From NCBI GenBank assembly GCA_027486655.1, contig JAIXOR010000041.1:1-64000 (forward strand): a stretch of 64,000 bases of DNA, written 5' to 3'. Position numbers and translations under genes: made by a program. The notes beneath the pieces were generated by a model. It had not been told where the DNA came from and did not search any database. It saw nothing but the letters and a program-made list of their open reading frames with translations. Positions within the stretch are counted from its first letter, which is position 1, and each line of letters begins with the position of its first letter. Shown in pieces: positions 27,453 through 43,488 of this stretch. This DNA comes from Verrucomicrobiaceae bacterium (GTDB lineage Bacteria; Verrucomicrobiota; Verrucomicrobiia; Verrucomicrobiales; Akkermansiaceae).

Positions 27453-27863
27453 ATGCGTGCGCACCTCCGATCAGAAAAAGCCAACCCGGGGTTCACGCTG
27501 TTGGAGATGTCGATGGTGATCCTCGTTCTGCTCTCGCTCATGGGCACCGGGCTCTTCGTCACCCGGAAATACGACCAGTGGAGACTGGGACGGGAGGCCT
27601 CCGAAGTCCTGCGCACGGTCTACTCCGCCCAGCGGATGTTTCTCGCGGACAACCCGACGCGGCTTGTCTCCAGCCTCACGGCGGCCGAACTCATTCCCTA
27701 TCTTCCGAACAACGCCACGACGATGCCTACGGTCAGATCCCTGACCGGGACCAACCTGGGCATCATCGTCACCAGCTCTCCCCCCACCGTCAACGCCGGG
27801 TCGAACGTCGTGTACGACCCTTCAGGCAGCAACAAGGACTCCCTATGGGACGTGGGTGAATGA
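27453..27863 (+). CDS. second type IV pilin-like protein (possible minor pilin)
   Basis: 136 residues from the ATG at 27453. Leader MRAHLRSEKANPG is followed by FTLLEMSMVILVLLSLMG: the standard N-methylation/cleavage site (Gly then Phe), Glu5 and a hydrophobic helix. The remainder is short and no cysteine pair is visible. It shares the hydrophobic segment pattern LLE-x-(S/T)-(M/V)-VILVLLSL with the pilin at 17920, and both have a charged Lys/Arg region after it, so the two probably arose by duplication. It may be a minor pilin that starts the fibre. The next gene starts at its stop codon. Confidence 0.85.
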   Translation: MRAHLRSEKANPGFTLLEMSMVILVLLSLMGTGLFVTRKYDQWRLGREASEVLRTVYSAQRMFLADNPTRLVSSLTAAELIPYLPNNATTMPTVRSLTGTNLGIIVTSSPPTVNAGSNVVYDPSGSNKDSLWDVGE

Positions 27864-28330
27864 TGATCCGAAAGCCGCTCATCGCCGCGATTCTTCTTTG
27901 CACCGCCCAGGCCATGGCGGGTGAGTTCAAGCACGTCGGCGACTTCCTGCTCAAGTCGCACTTCAAGCTTACCGGCGAGAAACAGACGCCAATCCCCATG
28001 AAGCCGCTGGTTTTCAGGGTCTTCACCGATGGTGTGAAGATCCGGGTGAGCGCCGAGGGAGATGAGGACTCGGCCACCACCTTTGAGATCTATCGCTCCG
28101 ACGGCATCGGCCGCCAGAAATCCGGAGGGGGAGCCTTGGAGGTCATCCCGGGCCTTCAGGCCACCTCGCACACCGGCGGGGTCGTCCGCCACCTGCGGCT
28201 CACCCGCGAGTCGATGACGCTCACCACCTTTCCCGGAGTTTCGGACCAAACCATCGTCAGCCATGCTGTGGCCGCGGAACCGAGAAACCCGCAGCCCGCC
28301 ACCACCGAGAGCAAGCCGCCTTCCCCATGA
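27860..28330 (+). CDS. unknown exported protein, pilus operon
   Basis: 156 residues. A short signal peptide (MMIRKPLIAAILLCTAQAMAG) is followed by a beta-rich soluble part (KHVGDFLLKSHFKL, KPLVFRVFTDGVKIRV, EIYRSDGIGR) and a Pro-rich tail. No family is recognised. The start overlaps the stop of the second pilin gene by four bases (ATGA), and its stop overlaps the next start in the same way. This tight coupling suggests that its product is made with the pilin and works with it in the periplasm. Confidence 0.75.
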   Translation: MMIRKPLIAAILLCTAQAMAGEFKHVGDFLLKSHFKLTGEKQTPIPMKPLVFRVFTDGVKIRVSAEGDEDSATTFEIYRSDGIGRQKSGGGALEVIPGLQATSHTGGVVRHLRLTRESMTLTTFPGVSDQTIVSHAVAAEPRNPQPATTESKPPSP

Positions 28331-29118
28331 ACCCCCTTCCCGCACCCAAAAGCCACGGGACAAAAACACCCGGCGAGGTCATGCCTTCGCTGCCGACTGT
28401 CCTTTCCCCGGAGCCAGGCCGATTCTCAAAGGCCAACCGCCGCGCCAACGGAAATCCGGTCCACCGGGTTTACCCCTGGCTGCTCTCGCTCAGCACCGGA
28501 GCCGCCGCCGTGTTCTGCCTGCTTTACATCACCAAGCCGGTCATCGTCCCCGCGTCCATCGCCAATCCCGGCATTTCGCTCTCGACCACGCCTCCTCCAC
28601 CCTTGGCCAAAACACCGGAATCCAAAGCCAGCCTGCTTCCCAATGGAAACAGCCTGCCCGGCGAACCTGGCAGCGCCTCATCCAACAAACCGACTCCCGC
28701 CGATCCAAGGCGCATCCTGCCAACCTCACCGAGTCCATCGGCGTTCGAGGAGACCAATCTCCGGATCCAGCACGTGCTCACTGCGGAAGCCCCTGGCGGC
28801 CATCTCGACCGCATCGATCTTGACGTTCCCGTCCTCTATCAGAGCCGCAACCTGCGCTGGACAGCTCCGGAAGTCGACAAGGCACGTGAACTGCTGCTCC
28901 GCCTGATGGATCACCAGGAAAAGATGAGAAAACTCCGCGCCGAGGGCGTGGAACTCCTCGACTCCTGGAACTCGCTCGTCGGCGCATCCATTCCCGCGTC
29001 CGAGCTGCGTGCCGACAGCCCCACCCTTCCCGACAACCAATCCGATGCGGCCGATCTTCCGCGCCCGGCCGGACTGACGACCACCGATTCGATCGAAATC
29101 CAATCCTCCGGAAAATGA
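28327..29118 (+). CDS. unknown membrane-anchored, Pro/Ser-rich protein, pilus operon
   Basis: 263 residues. About 45 residues of polar N-terminus precede one membrane segment (YPWLLSLSTGAAAVFCLLYIT, about residues 51-71). A low-complexity Pro/Ser/Lys linker follows, then a region with predicted helices and a basic/acidic stretch (VDKARELLLRLMDHQEKMRKLRAEGVEL around residue 185-212). This resembles a bitopic inner membrane protein with a long periplasmic stalk and a helical end. No family is recognised. It is coupled to its neighbours by ATGA overlaps on both sides. Confidence 0.72.
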   Translation: MNPLPAPKSHGTKTPGEVMPSLPTVLSPEPGRFSKANRRANGNPVHRVYPWLLSLSTGAAAVFCLLYITKPVIVPASIANPGISLSTTPPPPLAKTPESKASLLPNGNSLPGEPGSASSNKPTPADPRRILPTSPSPSAFEETNLRIQHVLTAEAPGGHLDRIDLDVPVLYQSRNLRWTAPEVDKARELLLRLMDHQEKMRKLRAEGVELLDSWNSLVGASIPASELRADSPTLPDNQSDAADLPRPAGLTTTDSIEIQSSGK

Positions 29119-29939
29119 AAGCTCCCCTTCATCTCGCCGCCTTGCTGTGGATCGGCATCGCATCCGCAGGAGCCCAGAACGTGCCACCCGAGGCACCCGA
29201 GGAAGATCCCGTGCAACAGGCGATCCGCGAGTTCAACGATCGCGATCCCTCCAAGCCCAACGAGATCACCGTCGTTCTTGATCCCCCCTCGGAAACCGCG
29301 GGCCCACAGGCAGCCCCAGCCGAAACCCCAGCTCAGGAAAAAACCGGCGGCACTCCAGTCCTTGTCACAGGCCGTCCCCCGGACTCCGCCGCGGTGGATG
29401 ACGCGACTACGGCGGCGGAAGCGCCCGTGGCCGAACCTCCGCCCCCTGCGGAACCGAAAAAGGGCCTCACCGTGCGTGTTGAGAAACTCCAGGCAGGCAG
29501 CGGCAAGGTCGATCCATCCAAGGTCAAACTGCTCGCGCCCTTCCCGGCCAAGCCGCTTTCCCAACCTCCCGCAGGCTGGAAGCTCCAACCATCCGAATCC
29601 GCCCCGCCCTTTGTCCGCGAGGTGGAATTGGCCCCCGGCCGCAAGATGACCCTCACCGTGAAACCCCAAGTCCTCGTTCCGGAGGTCGATGGCTCCACCT
29701 CCTTCAGCATCGCGGAGCCGGGTTACAATCCCGCGCTCGGATACCAGCAGGACGGCACCGTGGGTGCCGTCCTTTCCCGTTCAATCCGCGAACTGGACGA
29801 CGACTCGAAAGCGCTTGGCATCGCCGTGGACAATCTTCAACAACTGCTCGTCTCCCTTCCCAAATCCGAGCCGCCATCCTCCGTCCCGCCATCCCCCTCC
29901 TCCTCTCCGGAGTCACCTGCCAACCCTCGCAAACGATGA
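29115..29939 (+). CDS. unknown exported Pro-rich protein, pilus operon
   Basis: 274 residues. Signal peptide MKAPLHLAALLWIGIASAGAQ, then a long Pro/Ala/Glu-rich region to about residue 120 (a natural stalk), then a small beta-rich segment (LTVRVEKLQAG, KMTLTVKPQVLVPE) and another disordered Pro/Ser tail. No family is recognised. It is coupled by ATGA overlaps to the genes on both sides. Its low-complexity build resembles spacer proteins that cross the periplasm or peptidoglycan. Confidence 0.72.
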   Translation: MKAPLHLAALLWIGIASAGAQNVPPEAPEEDPVQQAIREFNDRDPSKPNEITVVLDPPSETAGPQAAPAETPAQEKTGGTPVLVTGRPPDSAAVDDATTAAEAPVAEPPPPAEPKKGLTVRVEKLQAGSGKVDPSKVKLLAPFPAKPLSQPPAGWKLQPSESAPPFVREVELAPGRKMTLTVKPQVLVPEVDGSTSFSIAEPGYNPALGYQQDGTVGAVLSRSIRELDDDSKALGIAVDNLQQLLVSLPKSEPPSSVPPSPSSSPESPANPRKR

Positions 29940-30436
29940 AAGCTTCGACGATTCCCATCGCCAGCGCGATCGCCATCAGCGCCATGTCCACCGCCGCCCT
30001 CAGCCATTGGTGGTCGGTCCGGCAGTTTGCGGCCGCTGTGGATGCCGGGCTGCCGGTGACGCCGATCCACATTCCCTCGCTCATTCCGGAAAGGCAGACC
30101 CCGCCCGCCGAGATGGCCAAGACCCAAGCGGCAACCCCCACCCCGGCTCCCAAGCCTCAGGCTCCCGCGCTGGCCGCCTCAGACCTTCATCAAAAGGCAT
30201 TCTACGAGGCCCTCATCCGGAAAATGGAAAACCTGCAGAACCAGAACCGCGACCTCCTCGATCAAGTGGCGGAGACCAACCGGGATCTGATGAAACTGGA
30301 GTTCCGCGTGGACACCCACTCCGAGCAGTTCCGGCCTCTGCCCGTCAGCGAGGACATCCCGATGACCCGTCTTGAGGACGATCCCGGAGTCCTTCCCCCA
30401 CGCGCCGAGCCCGTGGAACTGCCCACTCAGGAATAA
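29936..30436 (+). CDS. unknown membrane-anchored coiled-coil protein, pilus operon
   Basis: 166 residues. A hydrophobic N-terminal segment (IPIASAIAISAMSTAALSHWW, about residues 6-26) is an anchor or uncleaved signal. A Pro-rich linker leads to a coiled coil (KMENLQNQNRDLLDQVAETNRDLMKLE, about residues 98-125 by heptad pattern) and a short acidic tail. No family is recognised. It is the last gene in the ATGA-coupled series; a 30-base gap then separates it from the DUF3108-like gene. Confidence 0.72.
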   Translation: MKASTIPIASAIAISAMSTAALSHWWSVRQFAAAVDAGLPVTPIHIPSLIPERQTPPAEMAKTQAATPTPAPKPQAPALAASDLHQKAFYEALIRKMENLQNQNRDLLDQVAETNRDLMKLEFRVDTHSEQFRPLPVSEDIPMTRLEDDPGVLPPRAEPVELPTQE

Positions 30437-30466
30437 AAGCCGCGCTTCATCCGTCATAAGCCCATC

Positions 30467-31267
30467 ATGCGGCCCTTCCTCGCCCTATTCGTCCTGACAC
30501 TCGCTACCGCCCCTGCTGCGGAACCGGCTTGGAAATCCGAACTCACCTCTCCGGGCCCGGGTGCCTTTCCCAAGCTCGACCCATGTGTGCTCGACCTCCA
30601 ACTGAGCTGGAAAGGCATGGTCGATTCCGGACGAATCCGGATGGAGTTCGCTCCCCGCGATGTTTCGAAACCAGGAGCAACCGTGGTCCGCTCCTCCGCA
30701 CGCAGCCTTGGCGCGGCGGCGGCCCTTTTTCCCTACGAGAACCACTTCTGGTCGGAGATCGATCCGCTTTCCTTCCGCCCGAAGCTTTTCCGAGCCGTCG
30801 AGACCGACAAAAGCGAAACCGTCACCACCACCACGCGTCACTTTCCGGACCGGGTCGAATGCGCGGAAAGCACCCGTCTGACCTCCTCCGGCGTCGAGAA
30901 GAAGAAGGACCGGGTTTTCATGGCCTCACCCGTCTTTGACATCTTCTCCGCGATGCTGCACGTCCGCAGCCAGAAACTCGATGTGGGAGACAAAATCACG
31001 CTGTTGGTCCATCCATTCGACACTCCTTACCTCCTCCGCGTCGCCGTGAGCGGCCGCGAGCAGCACCTCGGACGGGACGCCATCCGGCTCAGCGTGGGCA
31101 TGCGGAAAATCGACCGAAAAACCATGGAACTCCTCCCCTACAAGAAAATGAAGAACGACGCCACCCTCTGGCTCAGTGATGACAAGGACCGGGTTCCCAT
31201 CGAGTTCCGGGCCGCCGTCTTCATCGGTGATGTGCGCGCCGTGATCACAGGTTTCCGGAAAATCTGA
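30467..31267 (+). CDS. exported DUF3108-like protein
   Basis: 266 residues. Signal peptide MRPFLALFVLTLATAPA, then a beta-sandwich-like chain with a central WSEIDPLSFRPKLF and a DIFSAMLHVRSQ block, and a C-terminal LWLSDDKDRVPIEFRAAVFIGDVRAVITGF. The last block and overall length are typical of DUF3108 periplasmic proteins, whose role is unknown, sometimes linked to the outer membrane or LPS-related export. It follows the pilus-coupled genes by 30 bases and precedes the L,D-transpeptidase by 12, so it may share the same transcript. Confidence 0.7.
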   Translation: MRPFLALFVLTLATAPAAEPAWKSELTSPGPGAFPKLDPCVLDLQLSWKGMVDSGRIRMEFAPRDVSKPGATVVRSSARSLGAAAALFPYENHFWSEIDPLSFRPKLFRAVETDKSETVTTTTRHFPDRVECAESTRLTSSGVEKKKDRVFMASPVFDIFSAMLHVRSQKLDVGDKITLLVHPFDTPYLLRVAVSGREQHLGRDAIRLSVGMRKIDRKTMELLPYKKMKNDATLWLSDDKDRVPIEFRAAVFIGDVRAVITGFRKI

Positions 31268-31279
31268 TAGATCCATCCC

Positions 31280-32005
31280 ATGTTCTCCCGACTTGCCGGC
31301 CTCTTCATCGTTCTAGCAGCGACCCTGCAGGCCTTCCAATTGCCCGCTGGATCCAGCCAGTGCATCGTGGCCATCGCGGAGAATTGGAACAGCTCTCACG
31401 CCACTCTCTCTTTTCACCGCAAATCCGGCAATCGCTGGGTCCGCGATGGCGAAACCTGGCCGGCACGCCTCGGGCGCGAGGGGCTCATCTGGGGACTTGG
31501 CCTTCATCCGGTCCCCGCGGGAGCCACCTTGAAGAAAGAAGGAGACTGGCGGTCCCCGGCCGGCGTCTTCAACCTTGGCGGTGTCTGGGGCTATCCGCCG
31601 TCCATCGCCAAGCATCCCTCTCTCCCCTATCGGAAGGTCACGCCCCGGGACCTCTGGATCGAGGATCCCGCATCGCCGGACTACAACGAGCACGTCATCC
31701 TCGGCCGCGATCCCTCGACCGCCTGGGAAAAGAAGCAGCAGATGAAGCAGACCGATCCGGCGCACGCGCTCAAGCTGTTCATCGCCCACAACGCTCCGCC
31801 CAAAGTGGTTCCGGGAGCTGGTTCCTCCATCTTTTTCCACATCTGGAGGGCTGGCGGCTCCAAACCCACCGCAGGATGCACCACCATGGACGACGGCCGC
31901 CTGCGGGAAATGATTGCGAAACTCGATCCCACCCAACGCCCCGTCTACGTGCTGCTTCCAAAGGCGGAATACGAGCGCTACCGATCTGCCTGGAAACTGC
32001 CCTGA
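31280..32005 (+). CDS. exported L,D-transpeptidase family protein (YkuD-like)
   Basis: 241 residues with a signal peptide (MFSRLAGLFIVLAATLQA). The catalytic region carries SIFFHIWRAGG with His187 and KPTAGCTTMDD with Cys200, fitting the H-x(n)-S/T-x-GC motif of the YkuD/ErfK fold, although the usual Ser before Gly-Cys is Ala here. Members cross-link peptidoglycan 3-3, or attach proteins to it. An early VSxHPVPAGATLKKEGDWRSP-like block resembles the substrate-side loop. As the last gene of the plus-strand series, it could help fit the pilus machine through the cell wall. It is tail-to-tail with the DUF167 gene, 10 bases apart. Confidence 0.78.
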   Translation: MFSRLAGLFIVLAATLQAFQLPAGSSQCIVAIAENWNSSHATLSFHRKSGNRWVRDGETWPARLGREGLIWGLGLHPVPAGATLKKEGDWRSPAGVFNLGGVWGYPPSIAKHPSLPYRKVTPRDLWIEDPASPDYNEHVILGRDPSTAWEKKQQMKQTDPAHALKLFIAHNAPPKVVPGAGSSIFFHIWRAGGSKPTAGCTTMDDGRLREMIAKLDPTQRPVYVLLPKAEYERYRSAWKLP

Positions 32006-32014
32006 AAAGCACCG

Positions 32015-32269
32015 TCACCCCGGCAGCCGCGTGCCATCGGGAATGACGAAGGTCTTGATCCGTGAGGCATCGCCTTTCTCCATCACCACCTGGGAACGGG
32101 ACAGGCCGAGTTGCTTCGCCAAAAAACTACGCAGCTCGTCATTCGCCTTGCCTTCCACCGGAGGTGCCGCCACACGCACCTTCAGAACCGCACCTGCGAA
32201 CGGATCCTCGTCCCATCCAAGGATCTCGCTGCGTTTCGCATTCGGCGTGGCCCGGATGCGCAACCTCAT
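32015..32269 (-). CDS. DUF167 / YggU family small protein
   Basis: 84 residues (MRLRIRATPNAKRSEILG to the end). The blocks VRVAAPPVEGKANDELRSF and QVVMEKGDASRIKTFVI are the family signature. YggU/YajQ-like DUF167 proteins are small, conserved and of uncertain role. The start overlaps the stop of the DUF2007 gene by four bases (ATGA), so the two are translationally coupled. I rejected a longer frame that runs into the neighbour. It ends 10 bases from the L,D-transpeptidase stop on the other strand. Confidence 0.9.
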   Translation of the reverse strand: MRLRIRATPNAKRSEILGWDEDPFAGAVLKVRVAAPPVEGKANDELRSFLAKQLGLSRSQVVMEKGDASRIKTFVIPDGTRLPG

Positions 32270-32631
32270 GGACGCGGCCCTCCGTTTCGATGACGACCGA
32301 ACAACAGCAAGGGCAAGCCGACACAAAGCGAGGCGAGAACCACCAGCGGCCAGGCCCGCACGGGCTCCACCGGAAAAGGCCCGTCCCGCAGCGCCGCCAT
32401 GTATTCGCCATACAACTCGGCTGCCGTATCCCAGTCCTCCTCGGCAACGACCAGTCTCACTCCGCCAAAAGCCTGGGTGTAATGCCAGAACATCTGGGTG
32501 ATGTGCTCGTCCAGCAACACCGCCTCCACACCCCGTGACTCCAGAAAGGCGCGGCAAAGATGCGCCTCTTCCGAGGATGGAAACGTGGCAAGAAGCTTCA
32601 TGATTTCCCAGTTCGCAGCAGCCTCACTCAT
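32266..32631 (-). CDS. DUF2007 protein with C-terminal membrane segment
   Basis: 121 residues from the ATG at 32631 (MSEAAANWEIMKLLATFPS). The first 75 residues show the DUF2007 (PII-like/putative signal transducing) pattern: SSEEAHLCRAFLESRGVEAVLLDEH and GGVRLVVAEEDWDTAAEL. A membrane segment (WPLVVLASLCVGLPLLLFG) is near the C-terminus. It is located after the rpoC terminator and coupled to DUF167 by ATGA. The function is unknown. Confidence 0.82.
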   Translation of the reverse strand: MSEAAANWEIMKLLATFPSSEEAHLCRAFLESRGVEAVLLDEHITQMFWHYTQAFGGVRLVVAEEDWDTAAELYGEYMAALRDGPFPVEPVRAWPLVVLASLCVGLPLLLFGRHRNGGPRP

Positions 32632-32658
32632 TCCGCCCGCCCGCACAAGCGGCAAGGG

Positions 32659-32695
32659 GAAAAAACAAGGGAGGAGACGCAAGCGCCTCCTCCCT
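32659..32695 (-). terminator. intrinsic terminator after rpoC
   Basis: In the minus-strand RNA a 13-bp stem (32668-32695, one G-U pair) with a two-base apex closes directly before a tract of U residues (32659-32667). The stem is strong and the U-tract obvious, so this is the best intrinsic terminator in the window and should end the rplK-rpoC transcript. Confidence 0.9.
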
Positions 32696-32727
32696 GTGGA
32701 TGAGTGATGATGTCAGAGACCCGTGGA

Positions 32728-36939
<4,212 letters not shown>

Positions 36940-36986
36940 GATGATATAACGTTGTTAGGTCAGGGTTCGGGTTCGCGTGTCTCGGA

Positions 36987-40940
<3,954 letters not shown>

Positions 40941-41092
40941 GGCGTTAGTGTGGTGTTCTAATGACGAATTGAGCCCGAGCCGCGAACGGTCTCAGGCGGG
41001 GTGGTTTTCAAGCGTTGAGAGAGAGTGTCGGAATCGGAGCGAAAGCCTGGGAAAGATTTGTTTCAGAATCTCGCGCCGGTCACGACGGAGAG

Positions 41093-41122
41093 TTCCCGGA
41101 GCGGAGCCATCCGCTCCGGGAA
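41093..41122 (-). promoter_or_regulatory. perfect hairpin between rplL and rpoB
   Basis: A perfect 13-bp inverted repeat (41093-41105 and 41110-41122) with a four-base loop lies just after the rplL stop. There is no T-run on the rpoB side, so it is more likely a partial attenuator, RNase III site or mRNA end stabiliser than a full terminator. In E. coli the same gap carries an attenuator and an RNase III site. Confidence 0.75.
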
Positions 41123-41136
41123 AAATCCGGTGATGG

Positions 41137-41511
41137 TTACTTGAGCTCGATTTTGGCGCCGGCCTCTTCGAGTTTCTTCTTCGCGCCTTCGGCAGCTTCC
41201 TTGGCGACTCCCTCCAGAATCTTGGCGGGGGTGCTTTCGACGAGCTTCTTGGCATCGGCGAGGCCGAGTCCGGGAGCGACTTCGCGGACAGCCTTGATGA
41301 CGCCGATCTTGTTGGCGCCGGCGTCGGTGAGGACGACGTCGAATTCGGTTTTCTCTTCGGCAGCTTCTGCGGCGGCGGCAGGACCAGCCACCATGGCGAC
41401 CGGTGCGGCGGCGGAAACGCCCCAGGTTTCTTCGAGTTGTTTCACAAGTTCGACAGCTTCCAGGACGGTGAGCTTGCCGAGTTCTTCAGCGAGTTGTGCG
41501 ATATTGGCCAT
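41137..41511 (-). CDS. rplL: 50S ribosomal protein L7/L12
   Basis: 124 residues. It has the N-terminal dimerisation domain, an Ala-rich hinge ([23 protein letters not shown]) and the C-terminal domain with [20 protein letters not shown] and [12 protein letters not shown]. It is the ribosome stalk protein that recruits elongation factors. It lies downstream of rplJ with 133 bases between them. Confidence 0.97.
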   Translation of the reverse strand: MANIAQLAEELGKLTVLEAVELVKQLEETWGVSAAAPVAMVAGPAAAAEAAEEKTEFDVVLTDAGANKIGVIKAVREVAPGLGLADAKKLVESTPAKILEGVAKEAAEGAKKKLEEAGAKIELK

Positions 41512-41644
41512 TTTGTTTTATGTTGCGGTATCGTCGCATCCGGAGCCTCCGGAAATTTCAGTGCGGCAGCCGCCGCCCCGACGAGGAACCATTGTGGGTT
41601 CAGGCGGAGACGGGTCGCGCCGCCGCCATCAGTTCAGAGTGATG

Positions 41645-42175
41645 TCATTCGGCAGCGGCCTCGGCGGCAGGAGCCTCTTCTTCCGACGGGCTGGATTCGC
41701 CCTCCGGATCGAATTTGTTCTTGATGACGCGGGCGATCATCGAGGCAGGCTCGAGGATCGTTCCGAGCAGTTGCGAAAGCACAGCCTCGCGGGACGGGAT
41801 CTCGGCGATGGCCTGAAGCTTGGCGGTGTCGAGCACGGCATTGCCAAGCAGACCGATCTTCATCTCAGGCTTCTTGAACTCCTTTTCGAAGTTCTTGATC
41901 GCCTTGGCCGCAGCGAACACCTCGGCCTCGCCCATCACGAAGGCGGTCTGACCGACGAGACCTTCGCTGATATCCGGGAGACCGGCTTCGGCGAGGACCT
42001 TGCGCATGTAGGTGTTCTTGGCAACCGTGCAGCGGGCACCACCGGCATCCAGACGGTTGCGGAGTTCGGTGAACTGCTGGACGGTGAGTCCGGTGTAGTC
42101 GATGACGATGAGGTAGGGCGACGCGTTGACGCGCTGCAGGAGACCGTCGAGGATGATTTTCTTATCGGGATTCAT
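41645..42175 (-). CDS. rplJ: 50S ribosomal protein L10
   Basis: 176 residues starting MNPDKKIILDGLLQRV. The blocks LIVIDYTGLTVQQFTELRN and ARCTVAKNTYMRKVL are typical. The C-terminus has helices that hold L7/L12 dimers, then an acidic Glu/Ala tail (SPSEEEAPAAEAAAE). It lies 21 bases after rplA. Confidence 0.95.
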   Translation of the reverse strand: MNPDKKIILDGLLQRVNASPYLIVIDYTGLTVQQFTELRNRLDAGGARCTVAKNTYMRKVLAEAGLPDISEGLVGQTAFVMGEAEVFAAAKAIKNFEKEFKKPEMKIGLLGNAVLDTAKLQAIAEIPSREAVLSQLLGTILEPASMIARVIKNKFDPEGESSPSEEEAPAAEAAAE

Positions 42176-42196
42176 GGTCTTCGTATGCGTTGCGGG

Positions 42197-42904
42197 TTAT
42201 GCCGAAACCTTGGCGTAGGTGGAGGCCTCGAGCGGAATGCCCGGAAGCATGGTGGCCGCAAGGGTCACCCCTTGAATGTAGTTGCCCTTGGCGGAGGCAG
42301 GCTTGGCGCGGACCACGCTGTCGACAAAAGCGCGCGCATTTTCAGCGAGTTGCTCGGGGTTGAAGTCCGACTTGCCGATGGAACCGGAGATGTTTCCATT
42401 CTTGTCCAGTTTGTAATCGATCCGTCCTGCCTTGACTTCCTTGACCGCCTTGGCGGTGTCGTCGGTGACCGTGCCGGTCTTCGGGTTCGGCATGAGGCCG
42501 CGGGGACCGAGAACGCGGGCGATCTTCCGGACTTCCGTCATGGCATCGGGGGTAGCGATGGCCGAATCGAAATCCGTGAATCCTTCCTGGACCTTCTTGA
42601 TGAGGTCCTCGAATCCGACGTGTTCGGCTCCGGCGGCGATGGCCGCTTCGGCGGCTGCGCCCTGGGCGAAGACGGCGACGCGGACGTTCTTGCCGGTGCC
42701 GTGCGGAAGGGAAACGGATCCCCGAACCATCTGGTCGCTCTTGCGCGGATCCACGCCGAGGCGGAACGAGAGAGTGACGGTGGGAGTGAACTTAGGCGCC
42801 GGAAATTGCTTCACGGTGCTGATTGCGTCGGTAAGCGAGTAGCTCTTGCCTGTTTGGACGAGAGCCGCCGCCTTTTGGTAGCGTTTGCTGCGGTGTTTGG
42901 CCAT
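42197..42904 (-). CDS. rplA: 50S ribosomal protein L1
   Basis: 235 residues from the ATG at 42904 ([17 protein letters not shown]), the expected start. The blocks [21 protein letters not shown] and [19 protein letters not shown] are diagnostic. An in-frame extension upstream is not part of the family. In many bacteria L1 represses its own operon; I did not find a clear L1-binding mimic here. Confidence 0.96.
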   Translation of the reverse strand: MAKHRSKRYQKAAALVQTGKSYSLTDAISTVKQFPAPKFTPTVTLSFRLGVDPRKSDQMVRGSVSLPHGTGKNVRVAVFAQGAAAEAAIAAGAEHVGFEDLIKKVQEGFTDFDSAIATPDAMTEVRKIARVLGPRGLMPNPKTGTVTDDTAKAVKEVKAGRIDYKLDKNGNISGSIGKSDFNPEQLAENARAFVDSVVRAKPASAKGNYIQGVTLAATMLPGIPLEASTYAKVSA

Positions 42905-42994
42905 GGTGTTGTTGGTTGGCAGTTCGTTCGGAATCCACCGGTTGCGGATCCCTCCTGCGGGTGCCAGAGACCTTGCGGTCGCCGGCAAAATCCA

Positions 42995-43423
42995 TTACAT
43001 ACCCTCGATTTCGAGGCCCATCTGGCGGGCAGTGCCGGCAAGAATGCGGGCTGCGGCTTCCGGGTTTTTGGTGTTAAGGTCCGGCATCTTGATCTTCACC
43101 ACTTCCATGAGCTGGGCTTTGGTGATCTTGCCGACCTTGATCTTGTTCGCTTCCTTGGAGCCGGAAGCCAGACCCGCTGCCTTCTTGAGAAGGTTGCCGG
43201 CCGGAGGGCGCTTGGTGACGAACGTGAAGGACTTGTCCTTGTAAACCGAGATCACGACCGGAAGCACGTCACCGGACTGGCTCTGGGTGGCGGCGTTGAA
43301 TTCCTTGCAGAATGCCATGATGTTCACGCCGGCCTGACCGAGGGCGGGACCCACGGGCGGCGACGGATTGGCGGCTCCTGCGTTGATCTGGAGCTTGATG
43401 ATTTTGACGACTTCCTTGGCCAT
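42995..43423 (-). CDS. rplK: 50S ribosomal protein L11
   Basis: 142 residues ([20 protein letters not shown]). The [22 protein letters not shown] block binds the GTPase centre of 23S rRNA, and the C-terminal [13 protein letters not shown] is typical. It lies between nusG and rplA in the standard order. Confidence 0.97.
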   Translation of the reverse strand: MAKEVVKIIKLQINAGAANPSPPVGPALGQAGVNIMAFCKEFNAATQSQSGDVLPVVISVYKDKSFTFVTKRPPAGNLLKKAAGLASGSKEANKIKVGKITKAQLMEVVKIKMPDLNTKNPEAAARILAGTARQMGLEIEGM

Positions 43424-43488
43424 GATGAATGCGTGTTAACGTTCGGGAGAGGGGTGATTGGAAATTCAGAGGACTTGGTCCAGAAAAA

